Positions 42,446 to 50,264 of a stretch of 64,000 nucleotides of DNA are shown in pieces. The stretch is from Methylobacterium aquaticum. Lineage in GTDB: Bacteria; Pseudomonadota; Alphaproteobacteria; Rhizobiales; Beijerinckiaceae. The notes under the pieces are model-generated. The model saw only the letters and a program-made list of their open reading frames with translations, made no database searches and had not been told where the DNA came from. The position numbers and the translations under genes are program-made. The number at the start of each line of letters is the position of its first letter. The stretch's first letter is position 1. The stretch spans positions 41,276-105,275 of the forward strand of contig NZ_LABX01000081.1 of assembly GCF_001043915.1 (NCBI RefSeq), read 5' to 3'.

Positions 42446-43323
42446 TGAGCGAGGCCCTGCCCCTGACCGCCGCCGCCCCGGCCCGCCGCCGCGGCCCGCT
42501 CGCCGCCTTCCTGCGCCATCCGGGCGCGGTATTCGGCCTCGTGATCCTGACGATCGTCATCGCCGCGGCCCTGCTGGCACCGGTCCTCTACCCGACCTCG
42601 CCCTGGCGGATGGTGCAGCGGCCCTTCGTGCCGCCCTTCACCCTGGAGCGGGTTCCCCTCGGCACCGATGCGCTGGGCCGCGACATCGCCGCCGGGCTGA
42701 TGCACGGGGCCGGCGTCTCGCTCCTCGTCGGTCTCGTCTCGACGCTGGCCGCCCTCGTGATCGGCGTGCCGCTGGGCGCGCTCGCCGGCTATCTCGGCGG
42801 ACGGGTCGACGACGCGCTGATGCGCTTCACCGAGCTGTTCCAGACCGTGCCGAGCTTCGCCCTCGCCATCGTGCTGGTGGCGATCCTCCAGCCGTCGCTC
42901 TCCTCGATGATCCTCGCGATCGCGCTGGTGAGCTGGCCGCCGGTGACCCGGCTGGTGCGGGGCGAGGTGCTGTCCCTGCGCTCGCGCGACTACGTCCAGG
43001 CGGCGATCGTGACTGGGCAGACGACCTTCACCATCCTGCGCCGGGAGGTTCTGCCCAACACCCTCTCGCCGATCGTGGTCCTGGCCTCCCTGATGGTGGC
43101 GACCGCGATCCTGCTCGAATCCTCCCTCTCGTTCCTCGGCCTCGGCGACCCGAACCGGATGTCCTGGGGCTTCATGGTCGGGGCCGGCCGCACCGTGATC
43201 CGGCAGGCGTGGTGGATCACCGCCTTCCCAGGGCTCGTGATCCTGCTCACCGTGCTTGCCCTCAACCTGATCGGCGAGGGGCTGAACGACGCCCTCAACC
43301 CGCGCCTGTCCCGGGAGCGCTGA
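42445..43323 (+). CDS. ABC transporter permease (DppC type)
   Basis: A 292-residue permease with a large N-terminal segment and six helices. Family features are LGTDALGRDIAAGLMHGAG and the EAA loop LRSRDYVQAAIVTGQTTFTILRREVLPN (in part), followed by SFLGLGDPNRMSWG. The ATG at 42445 overlaps the stop of the preceding gene. It pairs with the DppB-type subunit. Confidence 0.94.
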   Translation: MSEALPLTAAAPARRRGPLAAFLRHPGAVFGLVILTIVIAAALLAPVLYPTSPWRMVQRPFVPPFTLERVPLGTDALGRDIAAGLMHGAGVSLLVGLVSTLAALVIGVPLGALAGYLGGRVDDALMRFTELFQTVPSFALAIVLVAILQPSLSSMILAIALVSWPPVTRLVRGEVLSLRSRDYVQAAIVTGQTTFTILRREVLPNTLSPIVVLASLMVATAILLESSLSFLGLGDPNRMSWGFMVGAGRTVIRQAWWITAFPGLVILLTVLALNLIGEGLNDALNPRLSRER

Positions 43324-43325
43324 CG

Positions 43326-44945
43326 ATGGATGCCGACACGAAGCGGGTCGCCGTCGCGGTCCGCGCCTTGAGCCTCGCCCTGCCGGAGGGCGGCGACCGG
43401 GCCAACGCCGTCGACGGCGTGTCGTTCGATCTCGTGGCCGGGGAGATCCTGTGCCTCGTCGGCGAATCGGGCTCGGGCAAGTCGATGTGCGCCCATGCCC
43501 TGATGGGCCTGCTGCCGAAGGCGGTGCGTCCGGTCGGCGGCACGATCCGCCTCGGCGAGACGGACCTCCTGGCTCAAGGTGACGCGGCCTGGCGCGACAC
43601 CCGCGGCCGGCGGATCGCGATGATCTTCCAGGAGCCGATGACGGCGCTCAACCCGCTGATGCGGATCGGCGACCAGATCGCCGAGATGTTCGAGGCCCAC
43701 GGGATGCTGACCCCGAGGGAGCGGCGGGAGCGCGCGGTGGCGCTCGCCGGCGAGGTCGGGCTGCCGAACCCGGAGCTGATCGTCCGGTCCTATCCGCACC
43801 AGCTTTCCGGCGGGCAGCGGCAACGGGCGATGATCGCCATGGCGCTCGCCCTCGAACCCGCGGTGCTGGTCGCCGACGAGCCGACCACCGCCCTCGACGT
43901 GACGACCCAGGCGCAGATCCTCGCGCTGATCCGCGACCTCCAGACCCGCCGCAACATGGCGGTCCTGTTCATCACTCACGATTTCGGCGTGGTGGCGGAG
44001 ATCGCCGACCGGGTGCTGGTGCTGCGCCACGGCCGGGTGGTGGAGGAAGGCCCCGCCGCCGCCGTGCTCGGCCGGCCGCAGGCCGCCTACACGAAAACCC
44101 TGCTCGCCGCCGTGCCGACCATGGACCCGCCGGCCCGCCCTCCCCTCGCGGGGCCGAAGGCGGTGGAGGTGGTGGGCCTGACCAAGACCTACGTCACCGG
44201 CGGCGGCCTCTTCCGCACGCCGAGGCGCACGGCGGCGGCGCGGGACGTGGGCTTCACGCTTCATCGCGGCGAGACCCTCGGCCTCGTCGGCGAATCGGGC
44301 TCGGGCAAGTCCTCGGTCGCGCGCCTCGTGATGCGGCTGATCGAGCCGGATGCGGGCCGGGTGCGCCTCGGCGACACCGACCTGACCGGGCTCACGGGCG
44401 AGGCCCTGCGCCAGGCCCGCAGCCGGATCCAGATGGTGTTCCAGGATCCCTTCGCGTCGCTCAACCCGCGCCGCAGCGTCGGGCGGATCATCGCCGACGG
44501 GCCGGTGGCGCATGGGGTGCCACCGGCCGAGGCGATGGAGCGGGCGCGCCGCCTCCTCGCCCTCGTCGGGCTCGACGAGAAGGCGCTGGAGCGGTTCCCG
44601 CACGAATTCTCCGGCGGCCAGCGCCAGCGCATCGGCATCGCCCGGGCGCTCGCCCTCGAACCCGAGGTGCTGGTCGCCGACGAGGCGGTCTCGGCCCTCG
44701 ACGTCTCGGTCCAGGCCCAGGTGCTGGCGCTGCTGGAAGACCTGAAGGCGCGGCTCGGCCTGTCGATGCTGTTCATCACCCACGACCTGCGGGTGGCGGC
44801 CCAGATCTGCGACCGGATCGCGGTGATGCGCCAGGGCGAGATCGTCGAGCTGAAGACCGCCGGCGCGCTCTTCGCCAACCCGGAGCACCCCTATACCCGC
44901 GCGCTCCTCGACGCGGTGCCGGGGCGGGTGCGGCAGGCGGCATGA
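43326..44945 (+). CDS. ABC transporter ATP-binding protein with two fused ATPase domains
   Basis: A 539-residue protein carrying both ATPase halves of a peptide-type transporter. The first half (about 10-270) has [24 protein letters not shown] and [11 protein letters not shown]; the second (about 280-535) has [24 protein letters not shown] and [11 protein letters not shown], where Walker B ends in DEA rather than DEP. This is the DppD-DppF fusion. It is 2 bases after the DppC gene and overlaps the following gene. Confidence 0.93.
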   Translation: MDADTKRVAVAVRALSLALPEGGDRANAVDGVSFDLVAGEILCLVGESGSGKSMCAHALMGLLPKAVRPVGGTIRLGETDLLAQGDAAWRDTRGRRIAMIFQEPMTALNPLMRIGDQIAEMFEAHGMLTPRERRERAVALAGEVGLPNPELIVRSYPHQLSGGQRQRAMIAMALALEPAVLVADEPTTALDVTTQAQILALIRDLQTRRNMAVLFITHDFGVVAEIADRVLVLRHGRVVEEGPAAAVLGRPQAAYTKTLLAAVPTMDPPARPPLAGPKAVEVVGLTKTYVTGGGLFRTPRRTAAARDVGFTLHRGETLGLVGESGSGKSSVARLVMRLIEPDAGRVRLGDTDLTGLTGEALRQARSRIQMVFQDPFASLNPRRSVGRIIADGPVAHGVPPAEAMERARRLLALVGLDEKALERFPHEFSGGQRQRIGIARALALEPEVLVADEAVSALDVSVQAQVLALLEDLKARLGLSMLFITHDLRVAAQICDRIAVMRQGEIVELKTAGALFANPEHPYTRALLDAVPGRVRQAA

Positions 44946-45889
44946 CGATGGACCGCCTGCCCTGCGTGCTGCTCAGCGCCACCGCCGACCTGCGCGGGCT
45001 GTTCGGCGCGGCGCTGAGCCAGATCGCCGACCGGGTCGAGATTCTCGATCATCCGGCGGAGAATCCCGAGCGGGTGCGGCTGGCTCTGGGCTGGCGCCCG
45101 CCCGCCGACGCGCTGGCGCGCTACCCCAATCTCGCCGCCCTGTGCTCGATCGCGGCGGGGGTCGACAACCTGCTGGCCTGCCCCGGGCGCCCGCCGGACC
45201 TGCCGGTGGTGCGGGTGGTCGATCCCGATCAGGCACGGGCGATGTCGGGCTTCGTGCTCTGGCACGTCATCGGCCACCAGCGCGGCTTCGCCGTTTACGC
45301 CGCCAACCAGCGTGACCGGGTCTGGCGCCGGCTGCATCCGCGGGACGCGAGCGCGGTGCCGGTCGGCCTCCTCGGTTACGGACAGATCGGCCGGCGGGTC
45401 GCCGGTGATCTGGCCGCCCTCGGCTTCCCGGTGCGGGCCTGGAGCCGCACGCCGCACGAGGCCGATCCCGGCATCACCCACCATCACGGCCCGGACGGGC
45501 TCGGGGCGATGCTCGGCGCGAGCGAGGTCCTGGTGAACCTGCTGCCGCTGACCCCGGAGACGCGCGGCCTCCTCGATGCGCGCCTGTTCTCCCGCCTGCG
45601 CCCGGGCGGCTATGTGATCCAGGTCGGCCGCGGCGAGCATCTGGTCGAGGCCGACCTGCTGGCGGCGCTCGCATCCGGCCATCTCGCCGGCGCGGCCCTC
45701 GACGTGTTCGCCACCGAGCCGCTGCCCGCGGGCCATCCGTTCTGGGATCACCCGGCGATCCGCATCACCCCGCACGAGGCGTGCGAGGCGAGCCCGCAAG
45801 CGGTCGCCCGCACCCTGCTCGCCACGGCCGAGGCCGTGCGCGCGGGCCGGGTGCCGCCGGATACGGTGGATGCGGCGCGCGGTTATTGA
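44942..45889 (+). CDS. D-2-hydroxyacid dehydrogenase (glyoxylate/hydroxypyruvate reductase type)
   Basis: A 315-residue NAD(P)H-dependent D-isomer-specific hydroxyacid dehydrogenase. The dinucleotide site is GLLGYGQIGRRVAGDLAALGF, followed by LVNLLPLTPETRGLL with the catalytic-region residues, VGRGEHLVEADL and the histidine in ITPHEACEASPQ. The start overlaps the ATPase gene (ATGA), so it belongs to the transporter operon. It probably reduces a 2-keto acid released by the aldolase, an inference from context. Confidence 0.9.
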   Translation: MTMDRLPCVLLSATADLRGLFGAALSQIADRVEILDHPAENPERVRLALGWRPPADALARYPNLAALCSIAAGVDNLLACPGRPPDLPVVRVVDPDQARAMSGFVLWHVIGHQRGFAVYAANQRDRVWRRLHPRDASAVPVGLLGYGQIGRRVAGDLAALGFPVRAWSRTPHEADPGITHHHGPDGLGAMLGASEVLVNLLPLTPETRGLLDARLFSRLRPGGYVIQVGRGEHLVEADLLAALASGHLAGAALDVFATEPLPAGHPFWDHPAIRITPHEACEASPQAVARTLLATAEAVRAGRVPPDTVDAARGY

Positions 45890-46134
45890 CCGCCCTTACT
45901 TGCGGATTGCCGCGCTTCTTCCCTCGCGGTATGATCGCTTCGTGGACCGGGACTGGACCCGGCAGGAGGGCGAGCCATGGAATCCATCCATGCCCGCCCC
46001 GTCCTCTGACGGGGCAAAGACGCAAGGCTCCCCGCGCGTGCGGCGGACCGGCGTTCTGACGCGGCGAGGCGGCTTGTCCGCCCGCTGAAGCTCGTCTTCA
46101 GGTCGCTCCGGCGGCCCCGGAATCCACATCCCTC

Positions 46135-47364
46135 ATGGGCAATTCGATCATCGCCACGCGCGCCCCTGGCGTTCGCGTGGTCGCCTCCGCCTCGACCTGG
46201 ATCGAGGGCGAGGCCCTGCGCCAGCTCGACGAGACCGGCGCCCTTCCCGGCATGCGCGAGACTGTCGGCATGCCGGACCTCCACCCCGGCAAGAACGGCC
46301 CGGTCGGGGCGGCCTTCCTGTCGGAGGGCCTGATCCGGCCGACCCTGGTCGGGTCCGACATCGGCTGCGGCATGGCGCTGTGGCAGACCGACCTCCCGGC
46401 GCGCCGGGCCGATCCGGAGCGGATCGCTGCCCGGCTCGACGGGCTCGACGCGCCGTGGGACGGCGACGTCGCCGGCTGGCTTACCGAGCGCGGCGTCCCG
46501 CCCACGCCCTACGACGCCGCCCTCGGCACGGTCGGGCACGGCAACCACTTCCTGGAGGTGCAGGCGGTCGCCGAGATCCGCGATGCCGACGCGGCGGCGC
46601 TGATCGGGCTCGATCCTTCCCGCCTCGCCCTGCTGGTCCATACCGGCAGCCGGGGCCTCGGCGAGTCGATCCTGCGGGCCCATACCGAGCGGCACGGGGC
46701 GTCGCCGCTCCGCGCCGACACGCCGGAGGCCGAGTCCTATCTGGCGGCGCACGACGCGGCCGTGGCCTGGGCCCGGGCCAACCGCGACCTCGTCGCCCAC
46801 CGGGCGCTCGCGGCGCTCGGAGCCGAGGGGCGCTGCCTCCTCGACCTGTGCCATAACGGCATCACGCCGGTGGACGCGGGCGGCTGCCGCTGCCACCTCC
46901 ACCGCAAGGGCGCGGCCCCGGCCGATCGCGGGCCGGTGGTCGTGCCGGGATCCCGGGGCGACGTGAGCCTCCTCGTCGAGCCGGTCCCGGACCGGGCCGA
47001 CGCCCTGTGGTCGCTGGCCCATGGCGCCGGGCGCAAGCTCGGGCGGCACGAGGCGAAGGCCAAGCTCAAGGGCCGCCTGCGCCGGGAGGACCTCGCCCGC
47101 AACCCCTTCGGCGGCGTGGTGGTCTGCGGCGACGAGCGGCTGCTGTGGGAGGAGGCGGCCCCGGCCTACAAGCCGGCCTCGTCGGTGGTCGGCGACCTGG
47201 AGGCGGCCGGGCTCGTCCGCATCGTCGCCGTGCTGCATCCGCGCGTCACCTTCAAGTGCTCGCTCGATCCGGACGGTCCGGCCCGGGCCGACAAGCAGGC
47301 CCGCCTGCGCGAGCGCCGCAGCGCCCGCGCGGCCAAGCAATCCGCCAAGCACCCGGAGCGCTGA
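46135..47364 (+). CDS. rtcB: RtcB-family RNA ligase
   Basis: A 409-residue RNA 2',3'-cyclic-phosphate ligase homologue. Metal-binding and catalytic residues are present: C78 (GSDIGCGM), the GHGNHF histidines (135, 138), H169 (HTGSRG) and the guanylylated histidine H296 in HGAGR. Its short length and direct coupling to prfH place it in the RtcB2-type group. In other bacteria such pairs have been reported to help repair ribosomes cut in the decoding centre by nucleases. The release-factor gene follows 1 base later. Confidence 0.95.
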   Translation: MGNSIIATRAPGVRVVASASTWIEGEALRQLDETGALPGMRETVGMPDLHPGKNGPVGAAFLSEGLIRPTLVGSDIGCGMALWQTDLPARRADPERIAARLDGLDAPWDGDVAGWLTERGVPPTPYDAALGTVGHGNHFLEVQAVAEIRDADAAALIGLDPSRLALLVHTGSRGLGESILRAHTERHGASPLRADTPEAESYLAAHDAAVAWARANRDLVAHRALAALGAEGRCLLDLCHNGITPVDAGGCRCHLHRKGAAPADRGPVVVPGSRGDVSLLVEPVPDRADALWSLAHGAGRKLGRHEAKAKLKGRLRREDLARNPFGGVVVCGDERLLWEEAAPAYKPASSVVGDLEAAGLVRIVAVLHPRVTFKCSLDPDGPARADKQARLRERRSARAAKQSAKHPER

Positions 47365-47365
47365 G

Positions 47366-48007
47366 ATGACGGTCCTGCTGCAACTCAGCGCCGGCCGCGG
47401 ACCCGGGGAATGCCGGCTCGCCGTCGAGGGCCTGTGCGGCGTGCTGGTGCGGGAGGCCGCGTCGAGCGGCCTTACCGCCACGGTCGTGGAGACGGTGCCG
47501 GGGTCCCCCGGGCTGCTCTCCGCCCTCGTCCGCCTCGACGGCGGGGAGGCCGAGGCCGTGGACGCCTGGGCCCGGTCCTGGGAGGGCACCGTCCGGTGGA
47601 CCTGCCCGAGCCCGCTCCGGCCGGAACACGGGCGCAAGAACTGGTTCGTCTCCGTCGCCCGGGTGGTGCCGCCGCGGATCGAGGATCTCGGCATCCGGGA
47701 GGCGGATCTGCGCTGGGAGACCTTCCGCTCCTCCGGCGCCGGCGGCCAGCACGTCAACACGACGGACAGCGCGGTGCGCCTGCGCCACCGGCCGAGCGGC
47801 GTCACGATCACCTGCGACACCGAGCGCAGCCAGCACCGCAACCGGGCCCTGGCGCTGACCCGGCTCGGCCTCGCGCTCCGCGCCCGGGCGGACGCCCAGG
47901 CGCAGGACGGCGCGCAGGCCCGCTGGGCCCTGACCGTCACGGTCCCGGATCGGGGCGGGAGCGCGGTCCGCGCCTATGCGGGACCGGATTTCGCGCGGGT
48001 GCGATGA
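47366..48007 (+). CDS. prfH: peptide chain release factor-like protein PrfH
   Basis: A 213-residue release-factor homologue with the peptidyl-tRNA hydrolysis motif GGQ at 126-128 (SSGAGGQHVNTTDSAV). It lacks the N-terminal domain of RF1/RF2. The region that would hold the stop-codon motif is short. It starts one base after the rtcB stop, so the two are one transcript. PrfH is thought to release nascent chains from damaged ribosomes so that RtcB can reseal the rRNA. Confidence 0.94.
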   Translation: MTVLLQLSAGRGPGECRLAVEGLCGVLVREAASSGLTATVVETVPGSPGLLSALVRLDGGEAEAVDAWARSWEGTVRWTCPSPLRPEHGRKNWFVSVARVVPPRIEDLGIREADLRWETFRSSGAGGQHVNTTDSAVRLRHRPSGVTITCDTERSQHRNRALALTRLGLALRARADAQAQDGAQARWALTVTVPDRGGSAVRAYAGPDFARVR

Positions 48008-48044
48008 GCCGCGGCAAGGCCCACGACAGCCGCGCTACGTATCG

Positions 48045-48052
48045 TTAACCAT
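48045..48052 (+). promoter_or_regulatory. CtrA-type site TTAACCAT
   Basis: An exact TTAACCAT lies just after prfH and about 125 bases before the small membrane-protein gene at 48176. It fits the CtrA half-site consensus; functional use is inference. Confidence 0.35.
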
Positions 48053-48175
48053 TCAGGGCGCAGAGTCGCTGTGGCAGAGTCGACACGCCGCAGAGATTCT
48101 TTCGGGCGGCTGACTTCGTTTCGCCGTGTTGCGGGGATAAGCTCTGCCATGGCTCACGGCCAAAGGGGGATGGAC

Positions 48176-48409
48176 ATGCTCGGGACAGTGACGGCCTTCC
48201 TGGCAATCCTGATGGTTCTGGCCCTGCGCAACCTCGCGAAGGCGGCGCTGATGCCGGTCTATGCCGTGCGCGATATCCACCGCGGCCGCTACGTCCGCGG
48301 GCTGGTCCTGCTCTCCTGCTCCGGGCTCGCCGCCTGGTCGATCTGGGCCATGACCCACACGGCGTCGAGCAAGCCCGCTCCGGTGGCGGCGGTGATGTAT
48401 ACCGGCTGA
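48176..48409 (+). CDS. small two-helix membrane protein
   Basis: A 77-residue ORF with two hydrophobic helices (VTAFLAILMVLALRNLAKAAL and LVLLSCSGLAAWSIWAM, in part) separated by a short basic loop (DIHRGRYVRG). The ATG at 48176 has AAAGGGGG 5 nt upstream, better than two earlier in-frame ATGs. Function unknown. Confidence 0.6.
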   Translation: MLGTVTAFLAILMVLALRNLAKAALMPVYAVRDIHRGRYVRGLVLLSCSGLAAWSIWAMTHTASSKPAPVAAVMYTG

Positions 48410-48663
48410 TCGCGCCACCGCTCCACCGTTTCTTGCACTGCGGCATCGACGCGGGCGCTTCGCGCTGGCGTTCTGCGTCGTTCGGGGCCATATCCTCGCT
48501 CGCGTCGCGCGCCCGCCCCTCGGAGGCAGGCCCCGACCAGGCGCCCGAAGGACCGCCATCGTCTGATCGATCCTCCCCCTCGCGGCGCGGGCCGCACGCC
48601 AGCGTGGCCTCACGGGCTGCGCTGTCGCGCCGTGCGCCCCCCCGCCAAGAAGAGTCAACCACC
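48410..48663. other. intergenic region
   Basis: About 250 bases without a supportable gene; minus-strand open frames here are shadows of the neighbouring genes. Nothing regulatory was recognised. Confidence 0.4.
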
Positions 48664-48897
48664 ATGCTGCGTTCGAAGCAGAAGCCGAAGGTGCAGGATA
48701 CGGGCTTCGTCCTGTTCGACGTCTATTACGAGGACGGCTCGCGCCGCTCCAACCGCCGGGTCCCCCGGACCGCCATGCTCGACCACGATGTCGACGCCGC
48801 CGTCCGCCAGGTGATCGAGGAGCAGGACCGCGACATCGCGGAAAAGTCCGGCCGGCCCCCGCTCGCCATCACCAAGATCCTGCGCTCGGCCGACTGA
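48664..48897 (+). CDS. small hypothetical protein
   Basis: A 77-residue basic protein (VQDTGFVLFDVYYEDGSRRSNRRVP..., DHDVDAAVRQVIEEQDRDIAEKSGRPPLAITKIL) of unknown function with clean high-GC3 codon use. AAGAAG lies upstream of the ATG. It resembles small lineage-specific proteins seen in Methylobacterium, as far as can be judged without a search. Confidence 0.65.
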   Translation: MLRSKQKPKVQDTGFVLFDVYYEDGSRRSNRRVPRTAMLDHDVDAAVRQVIEEQDRDIAEKSGRPPLAITKILRSAD

Positions 48898-48952
48898 GCC
48901 ACCCGCGCGACCGATCGGTGCCGGCCCAGGGCCGGCACCCGCCCACGGCCCC

Positions 48953-49171
48953 TTATCGTGTCCCGCCGACCCTCGCGGCGGAGGGTTTCGACAGAGCGCG
49001 ATGGAGCCGCTTCAGGCCCGCATCGTCCCGCGCGCACAGGTCGTGCCGCGTCATCGCGTCGAGGTCTCGCTGGATCTGGTCCCGTGGACCGGGCGGGCCG
49101 GCCAGGGCCGCCCCGGTGAGCCACAGCGTGCCCAGCACGGTCGCCACACCGCCCCCGATCCGCCCGCCCAT
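48953..49171 (-). CDS. small exported hypothetical protein
   Basis: A 72-residue ORF with a signal-peptide-like start (GGGVATVLGTLWLTGAALA) and a short basic mature part containing RDQIQRDLDAMTRHDLCARDDAGLKRLHRAL. GGGAGAG lies 5 nt before the ATG at 49171. Function unknown; it converges with the preceding gene. Confidence 0.6.
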   Translation of the reverse strand: MGGRIGGGVATVLGTLWLTGAALAGPPGPRDQIQRDLDAMTRHDLCARDDAGLKRLHRALSKPSAARVGGTR

Positions 49172-49482
49172 GCCGCTCTCCCTGCAACCTGCGCTTAGCG
49201 TGGGGCGAGAGGCGTGAACAACTCATCAACGACACGGACACCGTGAGCCGTTTCATCAGGGGATGTCGCGAGATCGGAAATCCTCCCCTCCGCCTCAGGA
49301 TGAGGTAATACCAACGGCCGTTGAAAACGACCTTTGGTTCCGTTCTCGAATTTTCGCCAAGCCTTTGGTTTGATATCGAAAATTCGAGATGGGCCAACGG
49401 TCCGATGCGTCAGCATCTTGGGCCGTTGGTATAAGGGAGTGGGAGACCCCGTCACTTCCACGTCTTCGATATCAACGGACCT
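49172..49482. other. intergenic region holding a repeat copy
   Basis: About 310 bases with no gene. It contains repeat copy 3 (49308-49433) and otherwise plain sequence. Confidence 0.6.
49308..49433. repeat. interspersed repeat, copy 3 of 3 (short form)
   Basis: About 126 bp starting ATACCAACGGCCGTTGAAAACGACC, with TTTTCGCCAAG in the middle and ending GATGCGTCAGCATCTTGGGCCGTTGGTAT. It keeps both ends and the GATGC-GTCA-GCATC hairpin but lacks the CGTCGATC...GAGATCG block present in copies 1 and 2, so its interior is shorter. It lies in intergenic sequence. Confidence 0.85.
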
Positions 49483-50232
49483 TCAGGGCCGGAGCAGAGC
49501 GTAGACATCCCCGGAATTCGCCGCCTGCGGCAGCGCCATCAGATGCGCCGCCATCTCGTCGCGGCCGACGAAGCGGCCGAAGCTTACGCTCTGGCTCTCG
49601 CCGAGCGCGACGTCGAACCCGTAAGCGCCGAGAGACGCCAGCCGGTCGAGGCAGCGCAAAGCCACATCCCGGGAGATTGTGGTGAACTCGAAGGACAGGG
49701 CGGGGAGCGGAGCCGAGAGACCCGCCAGGACCCGGTCCTCGAACCCCTCGACGTCGATCTTCACGAAGGCCGGGCGCCCGTGCTCGGCCACCAGCCGGTC
49801 GAGGGTGGTAGCCGGCACCGTGATCGTCCGGTCCCAGACCTGCCCTTCCCAGCCCGGTGCGCCCAAAGCCCCGGCGACGAACGCTGCGGAAGCCGAGGAG
49901 ACGGTGGGGTTCGCCACGTTGAGGTGGAAGACGACCTCGCCGGCTTCGTCGCCGGCCGCCGCCGCGACCAGGGTGACGTCGGGATCGCGGCCATGGAGCA
50001 GGCGCAAGGCCCGGAGCGGACCGGGCTGCGGCTCCAGGGCGACGACCCGCGCGCCGCAGCGGCGAAAGGCTGCGACGCGATCCCCGACATGGGCGCCGAT
50101 GTCGAACACGAGATCGCCCGGCCGCACGAAGCGGCGGTAGAGCGCATCCATGGCGGCGTGGGGCGCGTCCGCGCCGCGGTAGATCCGCAGCGAGCGGCCG
50201 ATCGCGGCGGCGGTGCCTTTCGGGCGGGTCAT
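49483..50232 (-). CDS. FkbM-family methyltransferase
   Basis: A 249-residue SAM-dependent methyltransferase of the FkbM type. It has the SAM-binding DLVFDIGAHVGDR (DxGAxxG), ARVVALEPQPG and FVKIDVEGFEDRVLAGL. FkbM enzymes O-methylate sugars, polyketides or other secondary metabolites. The ATG at 50232 follows the dehydratase by 32 bases, so it may belong to that operon, an unusual combination. The long open frame upstream is a shadow. Confidence 0.92.
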   Translation of the reverse strand: MTRPKGTAAAIGRSLRIYRGADAPHAAMDALYRRFVRPGDLVFDIGAHVGDRVAAFRRCGARVVALEPQPGPLRALRLLHGRDPDVTLVAAAAGDEAGEVVFHLNVANPTVSSASAAFVAGALGAPGWEGQVWDRTITVPATTLDRLVAEHGRPAFVKIDVEGFEDRVLAGLSAPLPALSFEFTTISRDVALRCLDRLASLGAYGFDVALGESQSVSFGRFVGRDEMAAHLMALPQAANSGDVYALLRP

Positions 50233-50264
50233 CGGCGTGCTCCGGGTTCTCGCCCGGAGCCCTA

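Noticed and set aside
45890..46134. Sigma-54 promoter upstream of rtcB
   Set aside because: In Escherichia coli rtcBA is sigma-54 dependent, so I looked for a TGGCAC-N5-TTGC match here and found none, and no rtcR gene is adjacent.
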